Part shown: one piece after another, positions 44,785 to 52,750 of the stretch
Position numbering within the stretch: position 1 is the stretch's first letter
Layout of the letters: each line of letters begins with the position of its first letter
Assembly: GCF_022414535.1 (NCBI RefSeq)
Contig: NZ_JADWYM010000040.1
Coordinates: 1 to 60,894, forward strand
Length of the DNA stretch: 60,894 nucleotides
Direction: 5' to 3'
Source: Streptomyces sp. MUM 2J
Lineage (GTDB): Bacteria; Actinomycetota; Actinomycetes; Streptomycetales; Streptomycetaceae
Program-made: the position numbers and the translations under genes
The notes under the pieces: generated by a model
Database searches by the model: none
Told to the model about the DNA's origin: nothing
What the model saw: the letters and a program-made list of their open reading frames with translations, nothing else

Positions 44785-47427
44785 TCACACGCAGTGGCGC
44801 GCGGCGAGGAGGAGGGCGATGTCGTCGGGGCGGTCGACGGCCTGCCGCGCGGTGGCGGTGAGCTTGTCGGCGAGATCGGCCAGCGGAGTGTCCGGCGGCC
44901 CGTCCGACCCGGCCAGGGCGTGACGCAGGGCGGTGATTCCGTCGTCGATGTCGGTGCCGGGCCGCTCGACCAGACCGTCTGTGTACAGGGCGAGCACCGC
45001 ACCCGCCTCCAGCTCCAGTTCGGCCACCGGATAGTGGGCGCGCGCGTCGACACCGAGCACGACACCGCCGGGCAGGTCCACGACCTCCGTACGGCCGTCC
45101 GCGTGACGCAGCAGCGGGGGCGGATGCCCCGCGCGCACCACTCGGGCCCGCCCGGTGGCCGGGTCCAGCCGGACGTAGCAGCAGCTCGCGAACTGGCCCG
45201 GGTCGAGGTCGATGAGGAGGTGGTTCGTGCCGCTGATGACCTCCTCGGGCGGCCGGTCCCCCAGCGCGAACGCCCGTACGGCGCTGCGCAGCTGCCCCAT
45301 GGTGGCCGCGGCCTGCACCCCGTGCCCCTGCACGTCCCCGATGACCAGGGCCAGCCCGTCCCCGGCCTCCACGACGTCGTACCAGTCCCCGCCCACGTCC
45401 ATTCCCTCGGTGCCGGGCAGATAGCGGCCGGCTGCCTCGACCTGCGGGTGCGTGGCCAGCCGTTGGGGGAGCAGGGCGCGCTGCAGCCCGCGGGCGAGGG
45501 CGGCCTCGGTGTCGTAGCGCTGGGCCTTCTCCATCGCGTGGGCGATCAGACCGGCCAGCGCGGTGAGTACCGTGCGCTCCTCGGTGCTGAAGCTGCGCGG
45601 CCGGTCGAAGCCGAGGATGCACGAGCCCACGGGGCGGCCGGAGGCGATCAGCGGCAGGAAGGCGCGGGCGCCCTCCGTCGCGTCGAGCGGGATGCCCGGA
45701 TAGGCGGCCTGGAGCTGCTGCATGGAGTCGAAGAACAGCGGGCGGCCCGTGGTGAGCGTCTCCACGCCCGGCAGCCGGGCGTCCAGCCCGACGCCCTCGA
45801 ACGGGGACAGGAAACCATCCGGGAAGCCGGTCTCCCACGCCAGGTACAGATGCCGGTCCTGCAGGAGGTAGATGGCGAGCCTCCGGCCGCCGAACGCGGG
45901 CAGCAGCTCCTGCATCACCACCGCCGACACCTGCCGCGCCGTCACCGCCTCGTTGAGCGCGATGGCCAGGACGATCGGCCGGTAGGGCAGGGACTCCGGG
46001 TCCGGCCCCGGCGGCGCGGCCGCGTCGGCCACCGGGGTGTCCGAGACCCGGCCGGCCGGGGCGACCGTGCAGGTCAGCAGGTCCTCCCCGGGGTAGAGGG
46101 AGAGGGCGAGCCAGTCGCCCTCGTACGGCGGAGGATGAGGGCCGGCGCCGGTATCGGGCGAGGCGGCGCGCTGCCCGGACGCGGGGGGCGGGGCACCGGC
46201 GGCCGCTTCCGGTCCCGGTCCAGCGGCCGGCTCGGGCGGCCGGACGGTGCCGGCAGGCCGCACCGCGTCCTCGGCGTCCCGGGGCTGTGATCCGCGGGCG
46301 GGTCCCGGCGGGCCGTCCTCGTCGCGGGTGGGGCGCCGGGTGTGGAAGTGCACCGGTTCGGGCGCCAGGAGGGCGCCGCGCAGATGGTCCTCGTTGCCGG
46401 GGCTCCCCAGCCACGGCACGGTCTCCCACAGCGAGCGGCCCAGCAGCCGGTCGCGGGCCACACCCAGCAGGAGCGCGGCGCGCGGGTTGGCGTAGACGAC
46501 CACTCCGAGTCGGTCCACGCAGAACACGCCCTCGGGCAGCAGCTCGGCAGCCGCGTGGGCCGGCGAGACGGGTTCGAGCACCGCTCCGCTGACGTGGAGC
46601 GGGCCGTGGCCGGAACCCGTGGTGCGCGGGTTCCACACGTCCAGCAGCCGCAGGGCGCCGTCCGCGGTGTGCACCGGCACCGGCACGATCGGGGGAATGC
46701 CGTGTGCCGCTTCGTGCAGGACCACGGAGAGCCGCTCGGCGTCCTCCGGGGCGACCGCCGACACCAGCGTGTCCAGGGTGCCGGGCTCCCCGGTCCGCGG
46801 CAGGCCCAGCATGCTGCGGGCGCGGAGGTCCGCGGTGAGGTGGTCGGTCTCCGGTTCCCAGCCGAAGCAGCCGACACGTCCGGTCTGAGGGTCCACCGGT
46901 GGTGCGTGCACGCACAGTGGCGGCTCGTCCCAGACGACGGGTTCCCCGCGTTCCAGACCGACCAGCGCCTTCGCCAGGTCGTGGGCGACGCGTGTCAGTC
47001 CTTCCCGGTCCGCCACGATCTCCGTGACGTCCTGGGCGGACGGCCGCAGTACCGTCAGCACGCCGAAGGACCGCAGCGGCGTCGCGACCGGCACGCTCAG
47101 CGACCCGAAGGGGAACGGCAGCCCGGCGGCGAACTGGGGGTAGCGGCGCATCGCCTCGGTGGCGTTCGGCAGCACCACGGCCACGCCCAGCCGGTGCGCG
47201 TCGGCGATCGGGAAGGGACGGTCGGTGTGCACCCGCCACCAGGGCTGGAAGAGTTCGCCCGGCAGCCCCGCCAGGGTGGCCAGCCGCAGCAGCCCCGGCG
47301 TGCGCGAGCACAGGTAGACGCCCGCGGCGCGCCCGCTTGCCGCGCGGGCCGCGTCCGTCGCGGCCTCGGCCAGCAGCGTGGCCAGCCGCCCGGGTGTCCC
47401 CGGACCGTCCCCGGCGCTCCCAGTCAT
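44785..47427 (-). CDS. GAF/PAS sensor with SpoIIE phosphatase output
   Basis: An 880-residue cytoplasmic sensor. Order: N-terminal GAF (about 20-150), PAS-like region (ELLPEGVFCVDRLGVVVYANPRAALLLG), a Pro/Gly/Ala-rich linker, a second GAF (about 480-630, SCILGFDRPRSFSTEERTVL) and SpoIIE (GVQAAATMGQLRSAVRAF, GMDVGGDWYDV, GDVQGHG, CYVRLDPATGRARVVRAGHPPP, LALYTDGLVERPG). No transmembrane helix. It ends without the HATPase domain found in the 931-residue neighbour. The ATG at 47427 is backed by GAGGTAGGG. Likely controls a sigma-factor switch; targets unknown. Confidence 0.9.
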   Translation of the reverse strand: MTGSAGDGPGTPGRLATLLAEAATDAARAASGRAAGVYLCSRTPGLLRLATLAGLPGELFQPWWRVHTDRPFPIADAHRLGVAVVLPNATEAMRRYPQFAAGLPFPFGSLSVPVATPLRSFGVLTVLRPSAQDVTEIVADREGLTRVAHDLAKALVGLERGEPVVWDEPPLCVHAPPVDPQTGRVGCFGWEPETDHLTADLRARSMLGLPRTGEPGTLDTLVSAVAPEDAERLSVVLHEAAHGIPPIVPVPVHTADGALRLLDVWNPRTTGSGHGPLHVSGAVLEPVSPAHAAAELLPEGVFCVDRLGVVVYANPRAALLLGVARDRLLGRSLWETVPWLGSPGNEDHLRGALLAPEPVHFHTRRPTRDEDGPPGPARGSQPRDAEDAVRPAGTVRPPEPAAGPGPEAAAGAPPPASGQRAASPDTGAGPHPPPYEGDWLALSLYPGEDLLTCTVAPAGRVSDTPVADAAAPPGPDPESLPYRPIVLAIALNEAVTARQVSAVVMQELLPAFGGRRLAIYLLQDRHLYLAWETGFPDGFLSPFEGVGLDARLPGVETLTTGRPLFFDSMQQLQAAYPGIPLDATEGARAFLPLIASGRPVGSCILGFDRPRSFSTEERTVLTALAGLIAHAMEKAQRYDTEAALARGLQRALLPQRLATHPQVEAAGRYLPGTEGMDVGGDWYDVVEAGDGLALVIGDVQGHGVQAAATMGQLRSAVRAFALGDRPPEEVISGTNHLLIDLDPGQFASCCYVRLDPATGRARVVRAGHPPPLLRHADGRTEVVDLPGGVVLGVDARAHYPVAELELEAGAVLALYTDGLVERPGTDIDDGITALRHALAGSDGPPDTPLADLADKLTATARQAVDRPDDIALLLAARHCV

Positions 47428-47608
47428 CGCCCTACCTCGTCCGTGCGCCGCCGCGTGGGCGACACAGCAAGGATGCGCCAGGCGCGCCCCGCCGCGCATC
47501 CGCTCGACGGCGTGCCGGCACCCGGGCGGGCGGTCCGCGACCTGGGACACCGCCCGGTCCGGCGCGATGGGCCGAACGGGGGGACAGGTCCCCGAGCGGT
47601 GCTCCCTG

Positions 47609-47643
47609 CCCGGCCCACCTGGGCGTTTTCAGGGTGGGCCGGG
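47609..47643. terminator. Hairpin with 11-bp stem
   Basis: CCCGGCCCACC at 47609-47619 pairs exactly with GGTGGGCCGGG at 47633-47643; the 13-base loop contains GTTTT. It lies upstream of the phosphatase gene and 136 bp beyond the aldo/keto reductase stop. Confidence 0.6.
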
Positions 47644-47705
47644 GCCGGAGGGGTGGGGGCTGCCCTCCGGCCGGCGGGCCCCGCGGTGGTCCGGGGCCCC
47701 GGTGC

Positions 47706-47739
47706 CTGTCCCAGGGACCGCTGCGTGCCCCTGGGACAG
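47706..47739 (-). terminator. Hairpin terminator after the aldo/keto reductase
   Basis: CTGTCCCAGGG and CCCTGGGACAG form an exact 11-bp stem with a 12-base loop, 40 bp downstream of the reductase stop codon. Confidence 0.7.
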
Positions 47740-47778
47740 CGGGACCACTGCCGGGCAGAGGCCGGACGACCGGCTCGG

Positions 47779-48798
47779 TCAGCGGCGCCGCAGCGACGCG
47801 TCGAGCAGCGCGGGCGGCGTGTCGTGCTTCTCGTGCGGGGCCAGGTCGGTGCCCGGGGCGACGACCGCGTCGATCGCGTCGAGGACGTCCGCGGAGAGCA
47901 CCGTGTCGGCGGCGGCGAGCTGCGAGCGCAGGTGCTCCGGGGTGCGGGGTCCGATCAGCGCGCCGGTCACGGCGGGGTGTGCGGTCACGAAACCCAGGGC
48001 GAGCTCGATGAGCGTCAGGCCGGCCTCCTCCGCCACCCCGGCCAGCCGCTCGACGGCGTCGAGCCGGGCCCGGTTGTGCGCAAGGGTCATGTCGAAGCGT
48101 TCCGGAAGGAGCGCCGACCGGTGGGTGGCGACATCCCGGCCCCGGCGGACCGCGCCGGTCAGCCATCCCGACGCCAGCGGGCTCCACGCCAGCACCCCGA
48201 GCCCGTACTGCTCGGCCACGGGCAGGACGTGCGCCTCCACTCCCCGCTGCAGGATCGAGTAGCTCGGCTGTTCGGTGACGTAGCGGCTCAGGTGGTGGTC
48301 GCGGGCGGCCCACTGCGCCTGCACGATGCGGTGAGCCGGGAAGGTCGAAGAGCCGAAGTAGCGGATCTTACCGGCGCGCTGCAGGTCGGTCAGGGCCGAC
48401 AGGGTCTCCTCGTCGCTGGTGTCCGGGTCCCACCGGTGGATCTGGTAGAGGTCGACGTGGTCAACGCCGAGGCGGCGGAGGCTGTCCTCCAGAGCGGTGA
48501 CCAGCCAGCGGCGGGAGCTGCCCCGGTGGTTGCGCTCGTCGCCCATCGGCATGGTCGCCTTCGTGGCCAGGACGACGTCGTCGCGGCGCCCGGCCAAGGC
48601 CTTGCCGACCATCTCCTCGGACTCGCCGGCGCTGTACCAGTCGGCCGTGTCGATGAGGTTGATCCCCGCCTCCAGCGAGGCATCGACGAGGGCGGTCGCC
48701 TCGTCCTGGGTGGTGCGGCCGATGCGGCCGAAGTTCATCGCGCCGAGCGCGAGCGTGCTGACCTGTACGCCGGTGCGGCCCATAGGGCGGTACTGCAT
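47779..48798 (-). CDS. Aldo/keto reductase
   Basis: A 339-residue AKR-family NADPH oxidoreductase. Catalytic residues are Asp50 (NLIDTADWY), Tyr55, Lys80 and a His near 120 (DLYQIHRWDP). The start MQYRPMGRTGVQVSTLALGAMNFG is typical of the bacterial subfamily, and SWSPLASGWLTG and RTPEHLRSQL supply cofactor-binding regions. It is divergent from a TetR regulator with two operator-like palindromes between them, so it is probably repressed until an electrophilic or aldehyde substrate is sensed. Confidence 0.9.
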   Translation of the reverse strand: MQYRPMGRTGVQVSTLALGAMNFGRIGRTTQDEATALVDASLEAGINLIDTADWYSAGESEEMVGKALAGRRDDVVLATKATMPMGDERNHRGSSRRWLVTALEDSLRRLGVDHVDLYQIHRWDPDTSDEETLSALTDLQRAGKIRYFGSSTFPAHRIVQAQWAARDHHLSRYVTEQPSYSILQRGVEAHVLPVAEQYGLGVLAWSPLASGWLTGAVRRGRDVATHRSALLPERFDMTLAHNRARLDAVERLAGVAEEAGLTLIELALGFVTAHPAVTGALIGPRTPEHLRSQLAAADTVLSADVLDAIDAVVAPGTDLAPHEKHDTPPALLDASLRRR

Positions 48799-48881
48799 GG
48801 CTGTGCTCCTCCGTCGTGAAGGGGGCTCTCGATCACGGGCACGGCTTGGTGGCCGGATCCCGCTCTGGCATCATGAGCAAA

Positions 48882-48923
48882 CGGAACCTCGTTCCGGAAC
48901 GACGATACGGAACGTTGTTCCGT
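48882..48923. promoter_or_regulatory. Twin palindromic TetR operators
   Basis: CGGAAC-CTC-GTTCCG at 48882-48896 and ACGGAAC-GTT-GTTCCGT at 48907-48923 are two perfect inverted repeats with 3-base centres, 26 bp centre to centre, between the divergent aldo/keto reductase and TetR genes. Confidence 0.8.
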
Positions 48924-48953
48924 TTCGGCAAGGCGGTGTGGAAGGGGTGCGTG

Positions 48954-49547
48954 GTGAAGGACGGCGCGGAGGGTGTGGGGCGAGCGGCTCCGTCCGGGCG
49001 GAAGGACGCCCGGCGCAACAAGGAGGCGTTGCTCGATGCCGCCGCCGCGGTCTTCGTCACGTCGGGCGTCGATGCGCCCGTGCGCGACATCGCGGCCAGG
49101 GCGGGCGTCGGGCTCGGCACGATCTACCGGCACTTCCCGACGCGGGCCGACCTGATCATCGCCGTCTACCGGCACCAGGTCGACGCCTGCGCCGAGGCCG
49201 GCCCGGACCTGCTGGAGAGCAGCACGTCGCCCGCTGCCGCACTGGCGCAGTGGATCGACCTCTTCGTCGACTTCCTGGTCACCAAGCACGGCCTCGCCGC
49301 GGTACTGCGGTCCGACGACGCCGGATTCGAGGCGCTGCACGCGTACTTCCTCGACCGGCTCGTGCCCGTGTGCACCCGCCTGCTCGACGCCGCGGCCGAT
49401 GCCGGTGAGGTCCGCTCCGACCTGGGGGCGTACGAGTTGATGCGCGGCGTCGGAAACCTTTGCATCGGTGCCGACAGCGACCCCCGCTACGACGCCCGCC
49501 GACTGGTCGCGGCGCTCGTCGCGGGGCTCCGGACGCCGCCGCTGTAG
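48954..49547 (+). CDS. TetR-family transcriptional regulator
   Basis: A 197-residue regulator. The helix-turn-helix is ALLDAAAAVFVTSGVDAPVRDIAARAGVGLGTIYRHFPTRADLI. The C-terminal domain resembles the SbtR-type group (VDFLVTKHGLAAVL, YFLDRLVPVCTRLLDAAADAGEVRSDL). The GTG at 48954 is chosen because GGAAGGGG is six bases upstream and it lies downstream of both operators; frames opening earlier would code through them. It presumably represses itself and the aldo/keto reductase. Confidence 0.88.
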   Translation: MKDGAEGVGRAAPSGRKDARRNKEALLDAAAAVFVTSGVDAPVRDIAARAGVGLGTIYRHFPTRADLIIAVYRHQVDACAEAGPDLLESSTSPAAALAQWIDLFVDFLVTKHGLAAVLRSDDAGFEALHAYFLDRLVPVCTRLLDAAADAGEVRSDLGAYELMRGVGNLCIGADSDPRYDARRLVAALVAGLRTPPL

Positions 49548-49549
49548 TG

Positions 49550-49588
49550 CCGCTCCGGGCGGCGGGCCCTGCCGGGCGCCCGGAGCGG
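49550..49588 (+). terminator. Hairpin terminator after tetR
   Basis: CCGCTCCGGGCG and CGCCCGGAGCGG form an exact 12-bp stem with a 15-base loop, immediately after the TetR stop codon. Confidence 0.75.
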
Positions 49589-49848
49589 GTGCCCGGGGTG
49601 TGAGGGCCGTCCACGGGTCGGCGGGCAGGGCGGTCGGATGCCGGTCCTGGCCGGTTGGGCGATGCCCTGCGCGGCACCGCGGGCTCCGTGCCCGGCGCCA
49701 CCGGACGCACCCGGCCCCCGCCCCCTGTCCTCCGTGGCGCCCGCGTCCGCACGGGTGCGGGAATGTCCTCGCGAGCAGTGCCGTTGAGGGGCCTGTGACT
49801 GGCATGCGCCGATCAACCAGGTGGTGCCGGTCCGCGAAAGGAGATCCC

Positions 49849-50013
49849 GTGGCACACAGCACCGCGCGCCCCGTCGTCCGGCTGAAGTCGACGGCCGGAA
49901 CCGGCGTCACCTATGTGACGCGCAAGAACCGTCTCAGCGACCCCGGCCGGCTGGTCCTGCGCAAGTACGACCCCGTGGCCGGGCAGCACGTGCTCTTCCG
50001 TGAGGAACGCTGA
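49849..50013 (+). CDS. rpmG: 50S ribosomal protein L33, cysteine-free paralogue
   Basis: A 54-residue bL33 protein: RPVVRLKSTAGTGVTYVTRKN, then RLVLRKYDPVAGQHVLFREER. It lacks the two CxxC zinc-binding pairs of the zinc-dependent form, so it is the 'C-minus' type. In Streptomyces such paralogues usually sit with other C-minus ribosomal proteins under Zur control; here it stands alone and no Zur box is evident upstream. GAAAGGAGATCCC before the GTG is an excellent ribosome-binding site. Confidence 0.92.
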   Translation: MAHSTARPVVRLKSTAGTGVTYVTRKNRLSDPGRLVLRKYDPVAGQHVLFREER

Positions 50014-50174
50014 CCCCCGGCACGACGCGCGTCGCGGACACCGCGGGCGCCCACGGGAGCGTTTCCACCGACGTTACGGCCGGCCCGGAGCGGCCCGCGG
50101 CCGACCGAGGCGCAGGGAGGGATCCGGACGAGTCCGGACCTTCCCACGGGACGCGGCCGCACCGCGCCGGACCG

Positions 50175-51524
50175 TCAGCCCGGCCGTACGACGCCGTCGA
50201 CCGGGCCGGCCTGATGCAGCGGCTCCTCGCGTATGAACGCCCCCGGGCCGGGCGCGTGCACGACCGTGCCGTCGCCGGTGCACAGGCCGACGTGGTCGGG
50301 GGTGTCCTGGAAGAACACCAGGTCCCCCGGGCGGGCGGAGCTCAGGGAGACCGGCGCTCCGGCGAGCGCCTGGTCGTGCGCGGACCGCGGCAGGAGGACT
50401 CCGGCCGCCAGCCACGCCGCGCGCACCAGACTGGCCCCGTCGTAGGAATCGGGCCCCGTCGCGCCCCACACGCAGGGCTTGCCCGCCTGTGCCCGGGCGA
50501 AGACGACGGCGGGCGCGGCCTTGCCGTCCGGGGTCGCCTCCGCGGTGGTGACCTGCGGGAGCGGGGCCGCGGAGGGCACCTCCGGCGGCAGGGGCATGCC
50601 GGTCCCGGGCGGCAGCGGTGACACGGCGGGCGGCAGGGCCACGGCGGTCTCGGGCAGTAGGGACACGCCGGTCCCGGGCGGCAGCGGTGACACGGCGGGC
50701 GGCAGTGTGCTCGGGGCGTGGCGCGCTGTGTCGAGATCGGACGTCGGGAGCGGCGCCGGGGTGGCCGGTGCCGTGTCGAAGCCCCCGAGTCGGGTGAACC
50801 CGGTGTCACCGAACGGTGCCTGAGCCTGCGCCACCTGACGGGACAGCAGGGCGCGGGCGGCGGCGAGACCGGTCTGCGTGCGCTCCTTGGCCTCCTCGGG
50901 AGAGCGGCGCTGCCGCTGTTCCGCGGCGCCCGTTCCGGGCCGCCCCGTCCTGCCTTCCGGGAGCACCGGGGGCGCGGCCACGGCCGGCAGGCTCTGCGAC
51001 TGCTCCGGACCGGGCCCGGGCGACGCCGCCGGAAGCGCGGCGGCGGCTTCGCCCGTGAGGGCGGCCGCCCGACCGCGGCCGGGGCGTTCCGCGGGCTGCG
51101 ACGGGGCCGGCTCCGGGGCGTCGGTCCCGGGCCGGAGCGCGCGACGCCGGGCCGGAGCGGCCGGCGTCCGTTCCGCGGGCCGTACGGCCGGCACCGTCGG
51201 GCCCAGCTTGGCACGCGCCACGTCGAACCACTGGCGGGTCGATGCCCCCGGCGCCGAGGCGGACCGCCCGCCCGGGTCCTTGCCCGACCGGGTCTGTGAC
51301 GCGGCCCTCGCGCGGGTGGCGTTGAAGGTGCCGGTGTCGTTCTCCGCGAGGTTGTACAGGGCGGCGATGCGCTGCTGGACCTCCTCCCGGCTGGGCCCGC
51401 CGTCCTCCGCGATCGGGGTGGTGTCCCCGGAGAGCGCCGCGCGGGAGGGGGCGGCCTGATCGAGACGCGTGTCGTGCCCCTGAGCGGGCCCGGCGGTGGG
51501 GATCAAGTTGCGTTCCGGCGCCAT
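50175..51524 (-). CDS. NlpC/P60-like protein lacking the catalytic cysteine
   Basis: A 449-residue protein. The N-terminal part has SREEVQQRIAALYNLAENDTG, a long Pro/Ala-rich linker follows, and the C-terminal domain aligns to NlpC/P60 endopeptidases (AQAGKPCVWGATGPDSYDGASL...RPGDLVFFQDTPDHVGLCTGDGTVVHAP). Where active enzymes have Asp-Cys-Ser-Gly, this one has Asp-Gly-Ala-Ser (about residue 360), so the nucleophile is gone; the His in HVGLC remains. No signal peptide is evident at the ATG 51524. It may be a binding-only paralogue. Two copies of a PPAVSPLPPGTG repeat lie in the linker. Confidence 0.82.
   Translation of the reverse strand: MAPERNLIPTAGPAQGHDTRLDQAAPSRAALSGDTTPIAEDGGPSREEVQQRIAALYNLAENDTGTFNATRARAASQTRSGKDPGGRSASAPGASTRQWFDVARAKLGPTVPAVRPAERTPAAPARRRALRPGTDAPEPAPSQPAERPGRGRAAALTGEAAAALPAASPGPGPEQSQSLPAVAAPPVLPEGRTGRPGTGAAEQRQRRSPEEAKERTQTGLAAARALLSRQVAQAQAPFGDTGFTRLGGFDTAPATPAPLPTSDLDTARHAPSTLPPAVSPLPPGTGVSLLPETAVALPPAVSPLPPGTGMPLPPEVPSAAPLPQVTTAEATPDGKAAPAVVFARAQAGKPCVWGATGPDSYDGASLVRAAWLAAGVLLPRSAHDQALAGAPVSLSSARPGDLVFFQDTPDHVGLCTGDGTVVHAPGPGAFIREEPLHQAGPVDGVVRPG
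50598..50705. repeat. In-frame 69-bp tandem repeat in the NlpC-like gene
   Basis: A 39-bp stretch (50598-50636) recurs exactly at 50667-50705, giving a 69-bp (23-codon) period that encodes PPAVSPLPPGTG twice. The repeat lies in the flexible linker before the NlpC/P60-like domain. Confidence 0.75.
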
Positions 51525-51866
51525 CGCTGCCGTGCTCCTCCCATGCTCCGCCTGCCGTACCGGCCGTCGGCCCGGCAGTGGTCGCATGGACGGACTAGCC
51601 GTGCTGACCTGCCGCTCGGGCAGTCGGCCGAACGCAGGCCAGGGGGGCGAGCCCCGGCTGCGGCGCCCGCTGTGGCGGGCCGGATTCGGCGGAGGCCGCG
51701 CGGCCCGGCGCAGTTCGCCGGAGTCTCCCGTGCGACCCGAGCGTCAACCTAGCCAACGTGTGTACCTCGTGTGAAGGTTGAGGCGAGGAATGTCCGATAC
51801 GTATTCGTGATGTTTGCGTTGCCGTACAGATGCGGTGACGGTCGGTCGCGTTGTGGGCGCGAACCT
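51525..51866. other. Intergenic region with AT-rich promoter patch
   Basis: About 340 bases. The stretch 51750-51830 is unusually AT-rich for this genome and contains ATACGTAT within GATACGTATTC, a likely promoter or regulator site for the leftward NlpC-like gene. No gene seen. Confidence 0.45.
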
Positions 51867-52205
51867 TCAGCCGGTGCCGGCGGACCGGCCCGGCGCGGCC
51901 CGCCGGTTGCGGTCCGCCTCGTCGAGGACGAGGAGCGACAGGAGGGAGGCGACGGTGAGGCCGAGACCGGCTTCGGCCGGATGGCGCAGAACCTTGGTCG
52001 GGTCGATCCGGTAGGCGTTGCCGCGCCCCTCGCGGGTGTGCGAGAGGTACCCGTCCCGCTCCAGATCGACAATGATCTTCTGCACCGCGCGCTCGGTGAG
52101 GCGGCAGTGCACGGCGATGTCGCGGATGCGTGCGGTGTGGTCGTCGGCGATCGTCGCCAGGACCCGGGCGTGATTGGTGAGGAACGTCCACCCCGTGTGC
52201 GACAC
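51867..52205 (-). CDS. Winged-helix regulator, MarR/ArsR-like
   Basis: A 112-residue winged-helix protein: TGWTFLTNHARVLATIADDHTARIRDIAVHCRLTERAVQKIIVDLERDGYLSHTREGRGNAYRIDP. The C-terminal helix (GLTVASLLSLLVLDEADR) may dimerise. The GTG at 52205 is chosen over an ATG five codons upstream because GGAGGGAG is five bases before it. Such proteins are widespread in Streptomyces; targets are unknown. Confidence 0.82.
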   Translation of the reverse strand: MSHTGWTFLTNHARVLATIADDHTARIRDIAVHCRLTERAVQKIIVDLERDGYLSHTREGRGNAYRIDPTKVLRHPAEAGLGLTVASLLSLLVLDEADRNRRAAPGRSAGTG

Positions 52206-52633
52206 CGGCACTCCCTCCATGCGGCGAGTCTACGGTCCGGTGTTCGTGTGAACAAAAGCCCGCAGTGGATCTGGTGTATCGCTGGACGTGACAGCCCGGG
52301 GCGGACACCGGGGCGGGTGAGCGTGCCGCGAGCGGCCCGGGCGGCGCCGAAGGCGCTTGACGGCGCCGCCGACCGCGACAGCGGCGGACAACTGCGGGAC
52401 CGTCACGGGATCGGGGCGTGACCGGGGCGGCGGACGTGGTCCACGGTCACGCCGGACGTCGTTGCTCCGACATGACGCGCGCACTCCTGCGCGGCAGGCG
52501 GTGACCGTCGGCCGGTGCCGCCGCCGTTCAGGTCTCCCTCGGCGGTGCGGGTCGCGCCCGTAGGGCACGGGAGCGAAACCCCGGCGCGTTCCCGGCGCCC
52601 GCCCCGTTCCCCGCCGTCCGCACGGTATATGTG
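52206..52633. other. Divergent intergenic region before the 8-bp repeat
   Basis: About 430 bases. GTATATGTG at 52625-52633 is the only AT-rich motif and could be a -10 element for the rightward TPR gene. No other gene or hairpin is convincing. Confidence 0.4.
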
Positions 52634-52737
52634 CAGCACGGCAGCACGGCAGCACGGCAGCACGGCAGCACGGCAGCACGGCAGCACGGCAGCACGGCAG
52701 CACGGCAGCACGGCAGCACGGCAGCACGGCAGCACGG
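52634..52737 (+). repeat. Thirteen perfect tandem copies of an 8-bp unit
   Basis: CAGCACGG is repeated thirteen times without a mismatch, ending 13 bp before the ATG of the TPR protein and just upstream of its AGGAGGG ribosome-binding site. It begins right after a GTG (52631) that is in frame with the ATG, 120 bp away. Because 8 is not a multiple of 3, each unit gained or lost would change that frame. Confidence 0.97.
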
Positions 52738-52750
52738 CCAGGAGGGACGC

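Noticed and set aside
49700..49848. Zur box upstream of rpmG
   Set aside because: No TGAAAATGATTTTCA-like sequence is present in the upstream region.
52634..52737. Tandem repeat considered as a CRISPR array
   Set aside because: Units are 8 bp, contiguous and have no spacers; it is a simple tandem repeat.
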